Shown piece by piece: positions 41,317 to 48,168 of a stretch of DNA of 64,000 nt. The stretch is from DATBDN01 sp963715995 (GTDB lineage Bacteria; Actinomycetota; Thermoleophilia; Solirubrobacterales; Thermoleophilaceae). Under the pieces are notes generated by a model. The model saw only the letters and a list, made by a program, of their open reading frames with translations. It was not told where the DNA came from and searched no databases. Both the position numbers and the translations under genes were made by a program. The DNA is taken from positions 1,178,001 to 1,242,000 of the forward strand of contig OY970283.1 in assembly GCA_963715995.1 (NCBI GenBank), given 5' to 3'. Position 1 is the first letter of the stretch; each line of letters opens with the position of its first letter.

Positions 41317-42498
41317 ATGCCTTCTGGCGCAGAGCTTCTCCGGCAGATCAAGGAGCAGATCAAGGAAGTCGATCCCCGCGATGTCCACGACATCGTCAAC
41401 AACGGGTACGACGCTGTCGTCGTCGACGTGCGTGAGCAGCACGAGTTCGACGAGGGGCGTATTCCTGGTGCGGTCCATGTGCCGCGCGGTCATCTCGAGA
41501 CCCGCATCGAGGGCAAGGTGGGGGACAAGGACGCGCGCGTGATCCTGTACTGCCAGTCGGGCAACCGCTCGGCGTTCGCGGCGGACACGCTTCAGCGCCA
41601 GCTCGGCTACACGAACGTGGAGTCCATGACCGGCGGCATCACGCTCTGGAAGGACCGTGGCTTCGAGGTCGAGCAGCCGCGCGTGCTCACGCCCGAGCAG
41701 CGCGAGCGCTACTCGCGGCACACGCTGATCGAGGAGATCGGCGTCGAGGGACAGCTCAAGCTGCTCGACGCGAAGGTGCTCCTCCTGGGCGCAGGCGGGC
41801 TCGGCTCGCCGAGCGCGCTCTACCTGGCGGCAGCCGGCGTCGGCACGATCGGCCTGGTCGACAACGACGTGGTCGACATGTCCAACCTCCAGCGCCAGGT
41901 GGCGCACGCGGAGAGCCGCGTGGGCATGCCGAAGGTCGACTCGGCGGAGATCGCGATCAACGAGATCAACCCCGAGGTGAAGGTCGTCAAGCACCCGGTC
42001 CGACTTGACGCCTCGAACATCATGGACATCCTGCCCGGCTACGACGTGGTGGTCGACGGGCTCGACAACTTCCCCACGCGCTACCTGCTGAACGACGCTT
42101 CGGTGCGGCTTCAGATCCCGGTCGTGTCGGCCTCGATCCTGGGCTGGGACGGCCAGCTGTCGGTCTTCAAGCCCTACGACGGCCCGTGCTACCGCTGCCT
42201 CTACCCGTCGCCGCCGCCGGCCGAGCTCGCGCCCTCGTGCGGCGCCAACGGCGTGCTCGGCGCGCTGCCTGGCGTGATGGGGATGCTCCAGACCGTCGAG
42301 ACGATCAAGCTCATCATCGGCGCCGGCGAGCCGCTGATCGGGCGCCTGCTGCTCTACGACGCGCTCCAGGAGAGCTTCACCGAGCTGAAGGTCCGCCGTG
42401 ACCCCAACTGCCCGATCTGCTCGCGCCCGCCGGAGGACATCTCCGACGACGAGCTCGGCGTCTTCCCGGACTACGAAGCGTTCTGCGCAGGCGTATAG
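41317..42498 (+). CDS. Rhodanese-MoeB fusion, sulfur-carrier adenylating enzyme (MoeZ-like)
   Basis: A 393-residue enzyme that would adenylate the C-terminal glycine of a MoaD/ThiS-type carrier and replace AMP with sulfur. Residues about 15-115 are a rhodanese domain with active cysteine in ILYCQSGNRSAFA. Residues about 125-390 are a ThiF/MoeB E1-like domain with VLLLGAGGLGSPSALYLAAAG, DNDVVDMSNLQRQ, and zinc cysteines in CYRCLYP and NCPICSRPP. In mycobacterial MoeZ and eukaryotic Uba4 the rhodanese is C-terminal; here the order is reversed. The carrier gene follows at 42509. It is leadered, unlike its neighbours. Confidence 0.92.
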   Translation: MPSGAELLRQIKEQIKEVDPRDVHDIVNNGYDAVVVDVREQHEFDEGRIPGAVHVPRGHLETRIEGKVGDKDARVILYCQSGNRSAFAADTLQRQLGYTNVESMTGGITLWKDRGFEVEQPRVLTPEQRERYSRHTLIEEIGVEGQLKLLDAKVLLLGAGGLGSPSALYLAAAGVGTIGLVDNDVVDMSNLQRQVAHAESRVGMPKVDSAEIAINEINPEVKVVKHPVRLDASNIMDILPGYDVVVDGLDNFPTRYLLNDASVRLQIPVVSASILGWDGQLSVFKPYDGPCYRCLYPSPPPAELAPSCGANGVLGALPGVMGMLQTVETIKLIIGAGEPLIGRLLLYDALQESFTELKVRRDPNCPICSRPPEDISDDELGVFPDYEAFCAGV

Positions 42499-42511
42499 CC
42501 TCACCGCCGTG
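42496..42511 (+). promoter_or_regulatory. Leaderless-type promoter of the carrier gene
   Basis: TAGCCT begins in the stop codon of rhodanese-MoeB and is followed by 7 nt and GTG 42509. The carrier could thus be transcribed on its own as well as with the enzyme. Confidence 0.5.
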
Positions 42512-42783
42512 CCGACACTGAAGATCCCACCGGTATTGCGCAACTCGACAGGCGGGGAGCGCGAAGTCGCGGCGCCGGCTCGAACGTGGGCGAGCTGCTG
42601 CGCGACCTGGCCGACAAGCACCCTGCCACCCAGAGCCAGCTCTTCGACGAGCAGGGCGAGCTGAACCGCTACGTGAACGTCTACTTGAACGACGAGGACG
42701 TGCGCGTGCTCGACGGGCTCGACACGCCGGTGGGCGAGTCGGACACGATCATGATCCTCCCGGCCATGGCCGGGGGTTGCTGA
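42509..42783 (+). pseudogene. CysO/MoaD/ThiS-like sulfur carrier with one frameshift, ends Gly-Gly-Cys
   Basis: The first part from GTG 42509 reads MPTLKIPPVLRNSTGGEREVAA, a CysO-like N-terminal strand pair. After about 42570 the family sequence continues in the next frame as SNVGELLRDLADKHP and on to YVNVYLNDEDVRVLDGLDTP and SDTIMILPAMAGGC. The 275-nt span lacks one base for a whole frame (91 residues expected), so there is a single-base deletion near 42570. The open part is otherwise undamaged, so an assembly error is possible. The product ends GGC rather than the usual free GG. CysO supplies sulfur for cysteine synthesis with CysM and Mec, both encoded within 3 kb. Confidence 0.75.
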
Positions 42784-42787
42784 GCAG

Positions 42788-43276
42788 CTAGGCCGCCAGC
42801 ATCAGCTCGGCCGCGCGCGCGTGATGCGTGTGGAGCCCGCGGGCCTGCTCCTCGGCGCGCGCGATCAGGTGCGAGAAGTCGAACTCGGCCAGGCGCGGCT
42901 CGCCCGGAGCCGCCGCGGCCAGCGTGCGCCACAGCGCGAGCTTGCCGTTCACGCCCGTGATCAGCCCCTCGAGCTCGATCACGCGGCTGAGCGGCGAGTA
43001 CTCGAGCAGACGCCCGTTCAGCTTCAGTCGCCCGAGCTTCTCGCCCAGCCAGAAGGCGCCGACCTTCATCGGGTTCACGGTGACCTCGAGGCGCGCCATC
43101 ACGTTCTCCAGCTGGATGCGGTCGGCCTCGATCTGCTCGGCCAGGTCGTCGAGGAAGTCCCCGAGCTCGGTGCCCTTGTTGGACCCCGCGGCACGGCGCG
43201 CCAGGTCGCGCCCCACGGTCGAGCCGGCGAAGTGGTCGTTGAGGTAGATCGGGAGGAGATCGCTGGAGAAGAACAT
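42788..43276 (-). CDS. Conserved-looking hypothetical protein between carrier and cysM
   Basis: A 162-residue, largely helical protein starting MFFSSDLLPIYLNDHFAGST. Segments include RRAAGSNKGTELGDFLDDLAEQIEADR and KVGAFWLGEKLGRLKLNGRLLEYSPLSRVIELEGL, then a C-terminal His-containing helix ARGLHTHHARAAELM. No signal peptide is seen. It could be a ferritin-like or DUF2383-like four-helix bundle, but I do not recognise it. Its reading direction opposes the sulfur genes on both sides. GGAG lies 5 nt before the ATG. Confidence 0.7.
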   Translation of the reverse strand: MFFSSDLLPIYLNDHFAGSTVGRDLARRAAGSNKGTELGDFLDDLAEQIEADRIQLENVMARLEVTVNPMKVGAFWLGEKLGRLKLNGRLLEYSPLSRVIELEGLITGVNGKLALWRTLAAAAPGEPRLAEFDFSHLIARAEEQARGLHTHHARAAELMLAA

Positions 43277-43341
43277 GAGTCTCCTATGCCCGTAATGCCG
43301 TCATTCGCTGCAAAGTTGTTTCCAGGGCAACAAAAGCTGGG

Positions 43342-43358
43342 TACCCTTTGAGGCGGTG
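43342..43358 (+). promoter_or_regulatory. Leaderless-type promoter of cysM
   Basis: TACCCT, inside the palindrome GGGTACCC, lies 8 nt before GTG 43356. Confidence 0.5.
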
Positions 43359-44330
43359 TTCGAGGACCTCCGCAACAGGCCCTGCGGCGGCCGCTACGGC
43401 GACATCGTCGAGGCGATCGGAAACACGCCGCTGGTCGAGCTCAAGCGGCTCTCGCCCAAGCCGGGAGTCCGCATCTACGTGAAGCTCGAGAGCTTCAATC
43501 CGACCGGCTCCGTCAAGGACCGCGTCGCGCGCTCGATGATCGAGGACGCCGAGGAGCAGGGCGCGATCGCGCCGGGTCAGACGATCCTCGAGCCGACCTC
43601 TGGCAACACCGGCATCTCGCTGGCGATGATCTGCAGCCGCAAGGGCTATCCGCTCAAGGTCGTGATGCCCGACAACGTCACGCAGGAGCGCACGCAGCTG
43701 CTGCGGATGTACGGCGCGGACATCGTCTATTCGCCCGGCCAGCAGGGCTCCAACGGCGCGGTGGCGATGGCGCTCGAGATGGCCCAGGCCGACCCGTCGT
43801 ACTACATGCCCTACCAGTACGGCAACGAGGCGAACCCGCGTGCGCACTACGACGGCACGGCGGTCGAGATCCTCGAGGAGCTCGACGAGGTCAGCGCGTT
43901 CGTCGCCGGCCTTGGCACGGGCGGCACGCTGATGGGGAACGGGCGCCGGCTGAAGGAGGAGAACTCCGAGACGCGGATCGTGGCCGCGGAGCCGCTTCAG
44001 GGCGAGCTCGTGCAGGGCCTGCGCTCGCTCGACGACGGCTTCATCCCGCCGATCATCGACCTGACGCTGCTCGACCGGAAGATCTTCGTGTCGAACCGCG
44101 ACGCCGTGATCTGGACGAAGAAGCTGCTCGCGGAAGAGGGCCTGTTCGTCGGCGTCTCGACCGGAGCCGTGGCAGCGATCGCGGTGCGCGTCGCCGGCGA
44201 GCTCGACGACGGCAACGTCGTCTTCGTGGCTCCCGACGACGGCTGGAAGTACCTGAGCTCTGGCGTCTACAACAAGACGATCGAAGAGCTCGACGCCTCC
44301 GGCGTCATCGACAACGCCGCCTTCTGGTAG
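43356..44330 (+). CDS. cysM: Cysteine synthase, CysM-like
   Basis: A 324-residue fold-type II PLP enzyme. The PLP lysine is in LESFNPTGSVKDRVAR, the substrate loop is EPTSGNTGISLAMI, and the glycine-rich phosphate loop is GLGTGGTLMG. The C-terminal SGVIDNAAFW tail resembles the mobile tail of actinobacterial CysM, which uses O-phosphoserine and thiocarboxylated CysO. The genes around it (carrier, E1-like enzyme, Mec protease) favour that route over ordinary O-acetylserine sulfhydrylase. It has its own leaderless-type promoter. Confidence 0.92.
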   Translation: MFEDLRNRPCGGRYGDIVEAIGNTPLVELKRLSPKPGVRIYVKLESFNPTGSVKDRVARSMIEDAEEQGAIAPGQTILEPTSGNTGISLAMICSRKGYPLKVVMPDNVTQERTQLLRMYGADIVYSPGQQGSNGAVAMALEMAQADPSYYMPYQYGNEANPRAHYDGTAVEILEELDEVSAFVAGLGTGGTLMGNGRRLKEENSETRIVAAEPLQGELVQGLRSLDDGFIPPIIDLTLLDRKIFVSNRDAVIWTKKLLAEEGLFVGVSTGAVAAIAVRVAGELDDGNVVFVAPDDGWKYLSSGVYNKTIEELDASGVIDNAAFW

Positions 44331-44333
44331 CCG

Positions 44334-44585
44334 CTAGGCCTGGTCTTCGCCGGCTTCGGGCGCGGCGGGTGCGGCAGCGGCAGTGGTGGCGACGGCCTTC
44401 GGCGGATCCTCGACGTCCAGGTGCACGTCGTCGTGGTCCTCGCGGTTCTCGCCCGAGATCGAGTCCTTGAACTCGCGGATGCCGTTGCCGAGTGAGCGGC
44501 CCACCTCGGGCAGCCGCTTCGGGCCGAGCACCAGCAGCGCCACGACCAGCACGACAACGAGCTCCAGTGGGCCCACGTTCGGCAT
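44334..44585 (-). CDS. tatA: Twin-arginine translocase subunit TatA/E
   Basis: An 83-residue protein with a short N-terminus, one membrane helix (PLELVVVLVVALLVLGPKRLP with the conserved GPKRLPE hinge), an amphipathic helix VGRSLGNGIREFKDS and an acidic then Ala/Pro-rich tail. TatA forms the pore for folded protein export; the amine oxidase and a ferritin-like protein in this window carry Tat-like signals. TACTCT lies 6 nt before the ATG, again a leaderless arrangement. Confidence 0.93.
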   Translation of the reverse strand: MPNVGPLELVVVLVVALLVLGPKRLPEVGRSLGNGIREFKDSISGENREDHDDVHLDVEDPPKAVATTAAAAPAAPEAGEDQA

Positions 44586-44614
44586 TGCCTCAGAGTAGCG
44601 GCGCTTTCTGAAGC

Positions 44615-45061
44615 TCAGGCCCCGCCGGTCTCGAACGTGCGCGGCAGGAGCGGTTCGCCCGCCAGATCGCGCAGCACGACGAGGCGCCGCCCGGCCTGCG
44701 CCATGAACGCCGCGGTCGCCCGCAGGTGGCGCGACTCGCTGATTCCCTGGATCGCCGTGTAGGCGGCGTGCACCACGCTCTCTTCCGCGCTCACGAGATC
44801 GCGCAGGAACCCGCGCGCGCTCGGGTCGCGCGGCGGCGGGGCGAGGGCGGGGTCAGGCGGGGGCGAGGGCGTGCCGCCCACCTGGCGCAGCGCGCGCCGG
44901 AGGGCCGCTGCGGCCTGCTGTGCCTCGGCCTCGAAGCGCTTCACGGTTCGCCGCTGTGCCGCCGACAGCGGAGCCTTGGCGAGCACGACCTCGTACGCGA
45001 ACACCGCCTGCTGCTCGTAGGCGACGAGCGCGCCCAGCGCCCCGCGGTCGGCGCCGCTCAT
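44615..45061 (-). CDS. Ferritin-like (DUF4439-type) protein
   Basis: A 148-residue four-helix protein: ALGALVAYEQQAVFAYEVVL with Glu, RRTVKRFEAEAQQAAAALRRAL, then AEESVVHAAYTAIQGI. Glu and His residues are spaced as in ferritin-like folds, though iron binding is not proven. A Pro-rich linker (PSPPPDPALAPPP) splits the bundle. The ATG overlaps the stop of the related lipoprotein gene upstream (ATGA), so the pair are coupled and probably interact. Confidence 0.7.
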   Translation of the reverse strand: MSGADRGALGALVAYEQQAVFAYEVVLAKAPLSAAQRRTVKRFEAEAQQAAAALRRALRQVGGTPSPPPDPALAPPPRDPSARGFLRDLVSAEESVVHAAYTAIQGISESRHLRATAAFMAQAGRRLVVLRDLAGEPLLPRTFETGGA

Positions 45062-45531
45062 GCCACGTCCAGGGCCACGGCGTGCTCCGCCTCGGTGGTC
45101 ATCAGCGCAGCCACCGTCGCGCGCAGCTGCGTGCTCTCGAGCTTCGGGATCACGAACGCGTAACCGGCGGACCAGGTCTCCTCGGCCGCGATCGCATGCG
45201 CGCGCCAAGCATGCGCCTCGTTCGGCACTCCACGGCGATACACCGCAGCCGGCCGCGCGCCCGGAACGGTCGCGCCCACCTCGCGCAGCAGTTCCTCCAC
45301 CGCCGCGGCGTGCGCGCGCTCCTGCGCGAGGATGGTGCGCACGAGCGGATCGCTGGTCAAGCCTGCGCCGATCTCGTAGAGCGCCACCTGCGTTCGCTCG
45401 GTCTCGAGCGCGGCGCGCAGGATGCGGGCGTCGCCCGGGTCACCGGCGAGCAGGCGCGCGGGGCGCCCGCCGCAGCCGGCCAGGAACAGGGCGGAAGCGC
45501 CGCTGACGAGCGCTGTGCGCCTGGTCATCAC
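45058..45531 (-). CDS. Ferritin-like lipoprotein
   Basis: A 157-residue protein whose N-terminus MMTRRTALVSGASALFLAGCG combines a twin-arginine start with a lipobox (LAGC), so it is likely exported by Tat and lipidated. The mature part is helical: RILRAALETERTQVALYEIG, LAQERAHAAAVEELLREVG, and TTEAEHAVALDVA, with Glu and His spaced as in ferritin-like domains. It may store or oxidise metal at the cell surface. GTG 45531 lies 8 nt after TAGCCT (45545-45540). Confidence 0.72.
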   Translation of the reverse strand: MMTRRTALVSGASALFLAGCGGRPARLLAGDPGDARILRAALETERTQVALYEIGAGLTSDPLVRTILAQERAHAAAVEELLREVGATVPGARPAAVYRRGVPNEAHAWRAHAIAAEETWSAGYAFVIPKLESTQLRATVAALMTTEAEHAVALDVA

Positions 45532-45545
45532 GTGCGCGCAGGCTA
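45529..45545 (-). promoter_or_regulatory. Leaderless-type promoter of the ferritin-like pair
   Basis: TAGCCT is 8 nt before GTG 45531. It faces away from the mec promoter 15 bp to its right. Confidence 0.45.
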
Positions 45546-45560
45546 CGCGGGCGCGGCGAC

Positions 45561-45577
45561 TAGCCTTGCCGCCGGTG
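45561..45577 (+). promoter_or_regulatory. Leaderless-type promoter of mec
   Basis: TAGCCT is 8 nt before GTG 45575. This favours GTG 45575 over the in-frame ATG at 45581. Confidence 0.45.
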
Positions 45578-45958
45578 AGGATGTCGCAGGCCCAGCTCGA
45601 CGACGTGATCGCACACGCGCAGGCCGACGCGCCGAATGAGTGCTGCGGCTACATGCGTCTGAGCGATGGGTCGGTCGACGAGGTGATCCGCTCGCGCAAC
45701 CTGCGTGACTCGCCCTACGGCTACGAGATCGACCCGAAGTCGCTCCTGGCGGCCAACGACCTCGACGACGACGGCTTTGGCGTCGCGATCTACCACTCGC
45801 ACCCGCGCAGCCCGGCGGAGCCGTCGCAGACCGACATCAACCTGGCGCACTACCCGCACTGGCTCTACCTGATCGTCTCGCTGGCGAGCGAGCCCGAGCT
45901 GCGCGCGTGGCGGATCGCCGATGGCCGCGTCGAGGAAGAGCCGGTCCAGGTCGTCTGA
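45575..45958 (+). CDS. mec: JAMM metalloprotease Mec, CysO-cysteine peptidase
   Basis: A 127-residue Mov34/JAMM zinc protease. The catalytic Glu is in APNECCGYM, and the zinc motif H-x-H-x10-D is in YHSHPRSPAEPSQTD, so the active site is complete. In Mycobacterium tuberculosis Mec cuts the cysteine residue from the C-terminus of CysO after CysM has attached it. The nearby carrier here encodes a C-terminal Cys after Gly-Gly, a direct match to that substrate. The start GTG 45575 fits the leaderless pattern. The next gene overlaps its end by 38 bp. Confidence 0.9.
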   Translation: MRMSQAQLDDVIAHAQADAPNECCGYMRLSDGSVDEVIRSRNLRDSPYGYEIDPKSLLAANDLDDDGFGVAIYHSHPRSPAEPSQTDINLAHYPHWLYLIVSLASEPELRAWRIADGRVEEEPVQVV

Positions 45959-46457
45959 GCTGCCGCTTGTCTGCCCCGCGTGCGGGCGCGCCCACGGCGC
46001 CGACGAGCGGTTCTGCGTGAGCTGTGGGATGCCGCTCGTCCATGGCGAGGATGTCGACCCACTGCCCGTTTCCGAGGCGCGCGAGCGTGCGCGCAAGATC
46101 GACCCTCGCTATGCACAGGGCGAGCCGGTGCGCGTTGCGTTCACGCGCAACCAGGCCGAGTCGGACCTGCTCCAGAACATCCTGCTCGAGGAGGGCATCC
46201 CGTCGATGGCGCGGCGCACGCGCGGGTTCGACGTGCCGGACTTCCTGGCCGCGGGCCCGCGCGACGTGCTGGTGCCCGAGTCGGGCGCGGAGCTGGCGCG
46301 CGAGCTGCTGCGCGAGACGGGCGTTGGGGAGACCGTCGATCCGTCGCAGCCCGGGACCACGGCGCCCGTGCTCCAAACGCGGATCGTGCTCGCGGTGCTA
46401 GGTGGAGGGCTCCTGGCGGCGTTCCTCGCCTGGCTGCTTGCCAACGGCGGCAGTTGA
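45921..46457 (+). CDS. Zinc-ribbon protein with DUF2007-like domain and C-terminal membrane helix
   Basis: A 178-residue protein. A zinc ribbon lies at residues 15-40 (VCPACGRAHGADERFCVSCG). A small alpha/beta domain like DUF2007 follows (AFTRNQAESDLLQNILLEEGIPSMAR, then RDVLVPESGAELARELL). A single C-terminal membrane helix (IVLAVLGGGLLAAFLAWLLA) anchors it, with the domains in the cytoplasm. The function is unknown. It starts inside mec (38-bp overlap) and overlaps the convergent SRPBCC gene by 60 bp. Confidence 0.8.
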   Translation: MAASRKSRSRSSELPLVCPACGRAHGADERFCVSCGMPLVHGEDVDPLPVSEARERARKIDPRYAQGEPVRVAFTRNQAESDLLQNILLEEGIPSMARRTRGFDVPDFLAAGPRDVLVPESGAELARELLRETGVGETVDPSQPGTTAPVLQTRIVLAVLGGGLLAAFLAWLLANGGS

Positions 46458-46886
46458 GGTCGCAGCTCGCCGCAGGCCCTCCAGCGACTGAGCGATCCAG
46501 CGCCTGACGAACGGCGTCGCGAACAGGCCCGACACGCCGTGCTCCTCCACGCCGAGCTCACCGTCCACGAACGTGCCGTCCTGCGCGCGCGTCAGGAGAA
46601 ACTCGGCGTACATGCCGGTGTCCAGGCAGCGCACGCGCAGCTGGTGGCAGTCCTCGAGCTGCTCGATCGAGATCGTCGTCTCGATCGTCTTGCCGGGACG
46701 CTTGGTCACCTGGCGGTAGGTGCAGCCAACGGCCAGCAGGTCGCATTGCACGTCCTCGACGCGAGGCCACCACTCCGGGTGGCGGTTCACGTCGCCGATC
46801 AGCTCCCAGACCCGCTCCACCGGGGCTTCGACCATCACTTGCCGTCGCGCCGACTGCACGGTGCCCACGGTAACGTCCGCGGACAT
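46398..46886 (-). CDS. SRPBCC-family (polyketide cyclase/START-like) protein
   Basis: A 162-residue helix-grip protein that would bind a hydrophobic ligand. It reads RQVMVEAPVERVWELIGDVNRHPEWWPRVEDV, the standard SRPBCC start, with later strands ETTISIEQLEDCHQLRVRCL and a C-terminal helix PFVRRWIAQSLEGLRRAA. ATG 46886 is used; an ATG at 46895 and later GTG codons are possible. With ATG 46886 its start codon overlaps that of the divergent acyl-CoA dehydrogenase. Confidence 0.85.
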   Translation of the reverse strand: MSADVTVGTVQSARRQVMVEAPVERVWELIGDVNRHPEWWPRVEDVQCDLLAVGCTYRQVTKRPGKTIETTISIEQLEDCHQLRVRCLDTGMYAEFLLTRAQDGTFVDGELGVEEHGVSGLFATPFVRRWIAQSLEGLRRAATSTAAVGKQPGEERRQEPST

Positions 46887-46887
46887 G
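46871..46887 (+). promoter_or_regulatory. Leaderless-type promoter of acyl-CoA dehydrogenase 1
   Basis: TAACGT is 8 nt before ATG 46885. Confidence 0.45.
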
Positions 46888-48168
46888 GACTTCACGCCTT
46901 CGGACCGCGTTCTTCAACTCCGCGAACGGATCGAGGGCTTCCTCGACGAGCACTACTACCCGGTCGAGCTCGAGACCCTCCACGCGCTCGACGACGAGGT
47001 GCGCCCGGGCGTGGCCTACCCGCAGATCCTGGTCGAGATGCGCGAGCGTGCGAAGGCCGAGGGGCTCTGGAACCTGTTCCTCCCCGACGACGAGCACGGC
47101 GCCGGGCTGACCAACTGGGAGTACGGGATGTTGTGCGAGGTCATGGGCCGCTCGGTGGTGGCCGGAATGGTCTTCAACTGCGCCGCGCCCGACACGGGCA
47201 ACATGGAGATCCTGGTCGACCACGGCACGCCCGAGCAGCAGGCGCGCTGGCTTCAGCCGCTGCTGGACGGGGAGATCCGCTCGTGCTTCTCGATGACCGA
47301 GCCGCAGACCGCTGGCTCCGACCCGACCGGCCTGGCGGCACACGCCGAGCTGGATGGCGACGAGTGGGTCATCAACGGCTTGAAGTGGTTCACGTCGGGC
47401 GCCGTGGGCGCGGACCTGGCGATCGCCATGATCGTCACCGAGCCCGAGGCTGCGCCGCACAAGCGCGCGTCGATGATCCTCGTGCCAACCGACGCGCCCG
47501 GCTTCAACCTGCTGCGGCCGGTGTCGGTCATGGGCCACGCCGGCGGCCCGGGTCACTGCGAGATCGAGTACGCCGACTGCCGCGTGCCGGCCGACTCGGT
47601 GCTCGGCGAGCGCGGCGCCGGCTTCGTGATCGCGCAGGACCGGCTCGGGCCGGGGCGCATCCACCACTGCATGCGGGCCATCGGCGCCGCGGAGCGCGCG
47701 CTCGAGCTCATGTGCAAGCGCGCCGTTGGGCGTGAGGCGTTCGGCTCGACACTGGCGGAGAAGCAGTTCGTCCAGGACTTCATCGCCAAGTCGCGGATCG
47801 AGATCGAGCAGGCAAGGCTCTTGACTCTGTATGCCGCCTGGCAGATGGACACGCTGGGCAAGCGCGAGGCGCGCCAGACGATCTCGATGATCAAGGTCGT
47901 GGCCGCCAACATGGTCATGGACGTGCTCGACCGCGCGATGCAGGTGCACGGTTCGCTCGGCGTCTCCGACGACACGCCGCTGGCGATGCTGTGGCGGGGC
48001 CTGCGGATGCTGCGGCTGGCCGACGGGCCGGACGAGGTGCACAAGATGGTCATCGCGCTGCGCGAGATCAACCGCTGGCGCGAGGACGACACGCCCGACT
48101 ACTGGCGCGAGGCCGCGCGCTCGGGCGCGATCGACGCCTGGGCGGCGGGTGAGGCGCAACATGCTTGA
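46885..48168 (+). CDS. Acyl-CoA dehydrogenase (ACAD11-like)
   Basis: A 427-residue flavoprotein that oxidises acyl-CoA to enoyl-CoA. The N-terminal helical domain starts MDFTPSDRVLQLRERIEGFL. The FAD and substrate segment is CFSMTEPQTAGSDPTGLA, then WVINGLKWFTSGAVGADLAI. The C-terminal domain has the motif LAEKQFVQDFIAKSRIEIEQARLL and QVHGSLGVSDDTPLAMLWRGLR. The enlarged N-terminus and EVHKMVIALREI end resemble ACAD10/11-type enzymes. It overlaps the next dehydrogenase gene by 8 bp, so the two may form a heteromeric enzyme. Confidence 0.93.
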   Translation: MDFTPSDRVLQLRERIEGFLDEHYYPVELETLHALDDEVRPGVAYPQILVEMRERAKAEGLWNLFLPDDEHGAGLTNWEYGMLCEVMGRSVVAGMVFNCAAPDTGNMEILVDHGTPEQQARWLQPLLDGEIRSCFSMTEPQTAGSDPTGLAAHAELDGDEWVINGLKWFTSGAVGADLAIAMIVTEPEAAPHKRASMILVPTDAPGFNLLRPVSVMGHAGGPGHCEIEYADCRVPADSVLGERGAGFVIAQDRLGPGRIHHCMRAIGAAERALELMCKRAVGREAFGSTLAEKQFVQDFIAKSRIEIEQARLLTLYAAWQMDTLGKREARQTISMIKVVAANMVMDVLDRAMQVHGSLGVSDDTPLAMLWRGLRMLRLADGPDEVHKMVIALREINRWREDDTPDYWREAARSGAIDAWAAGEAQHA

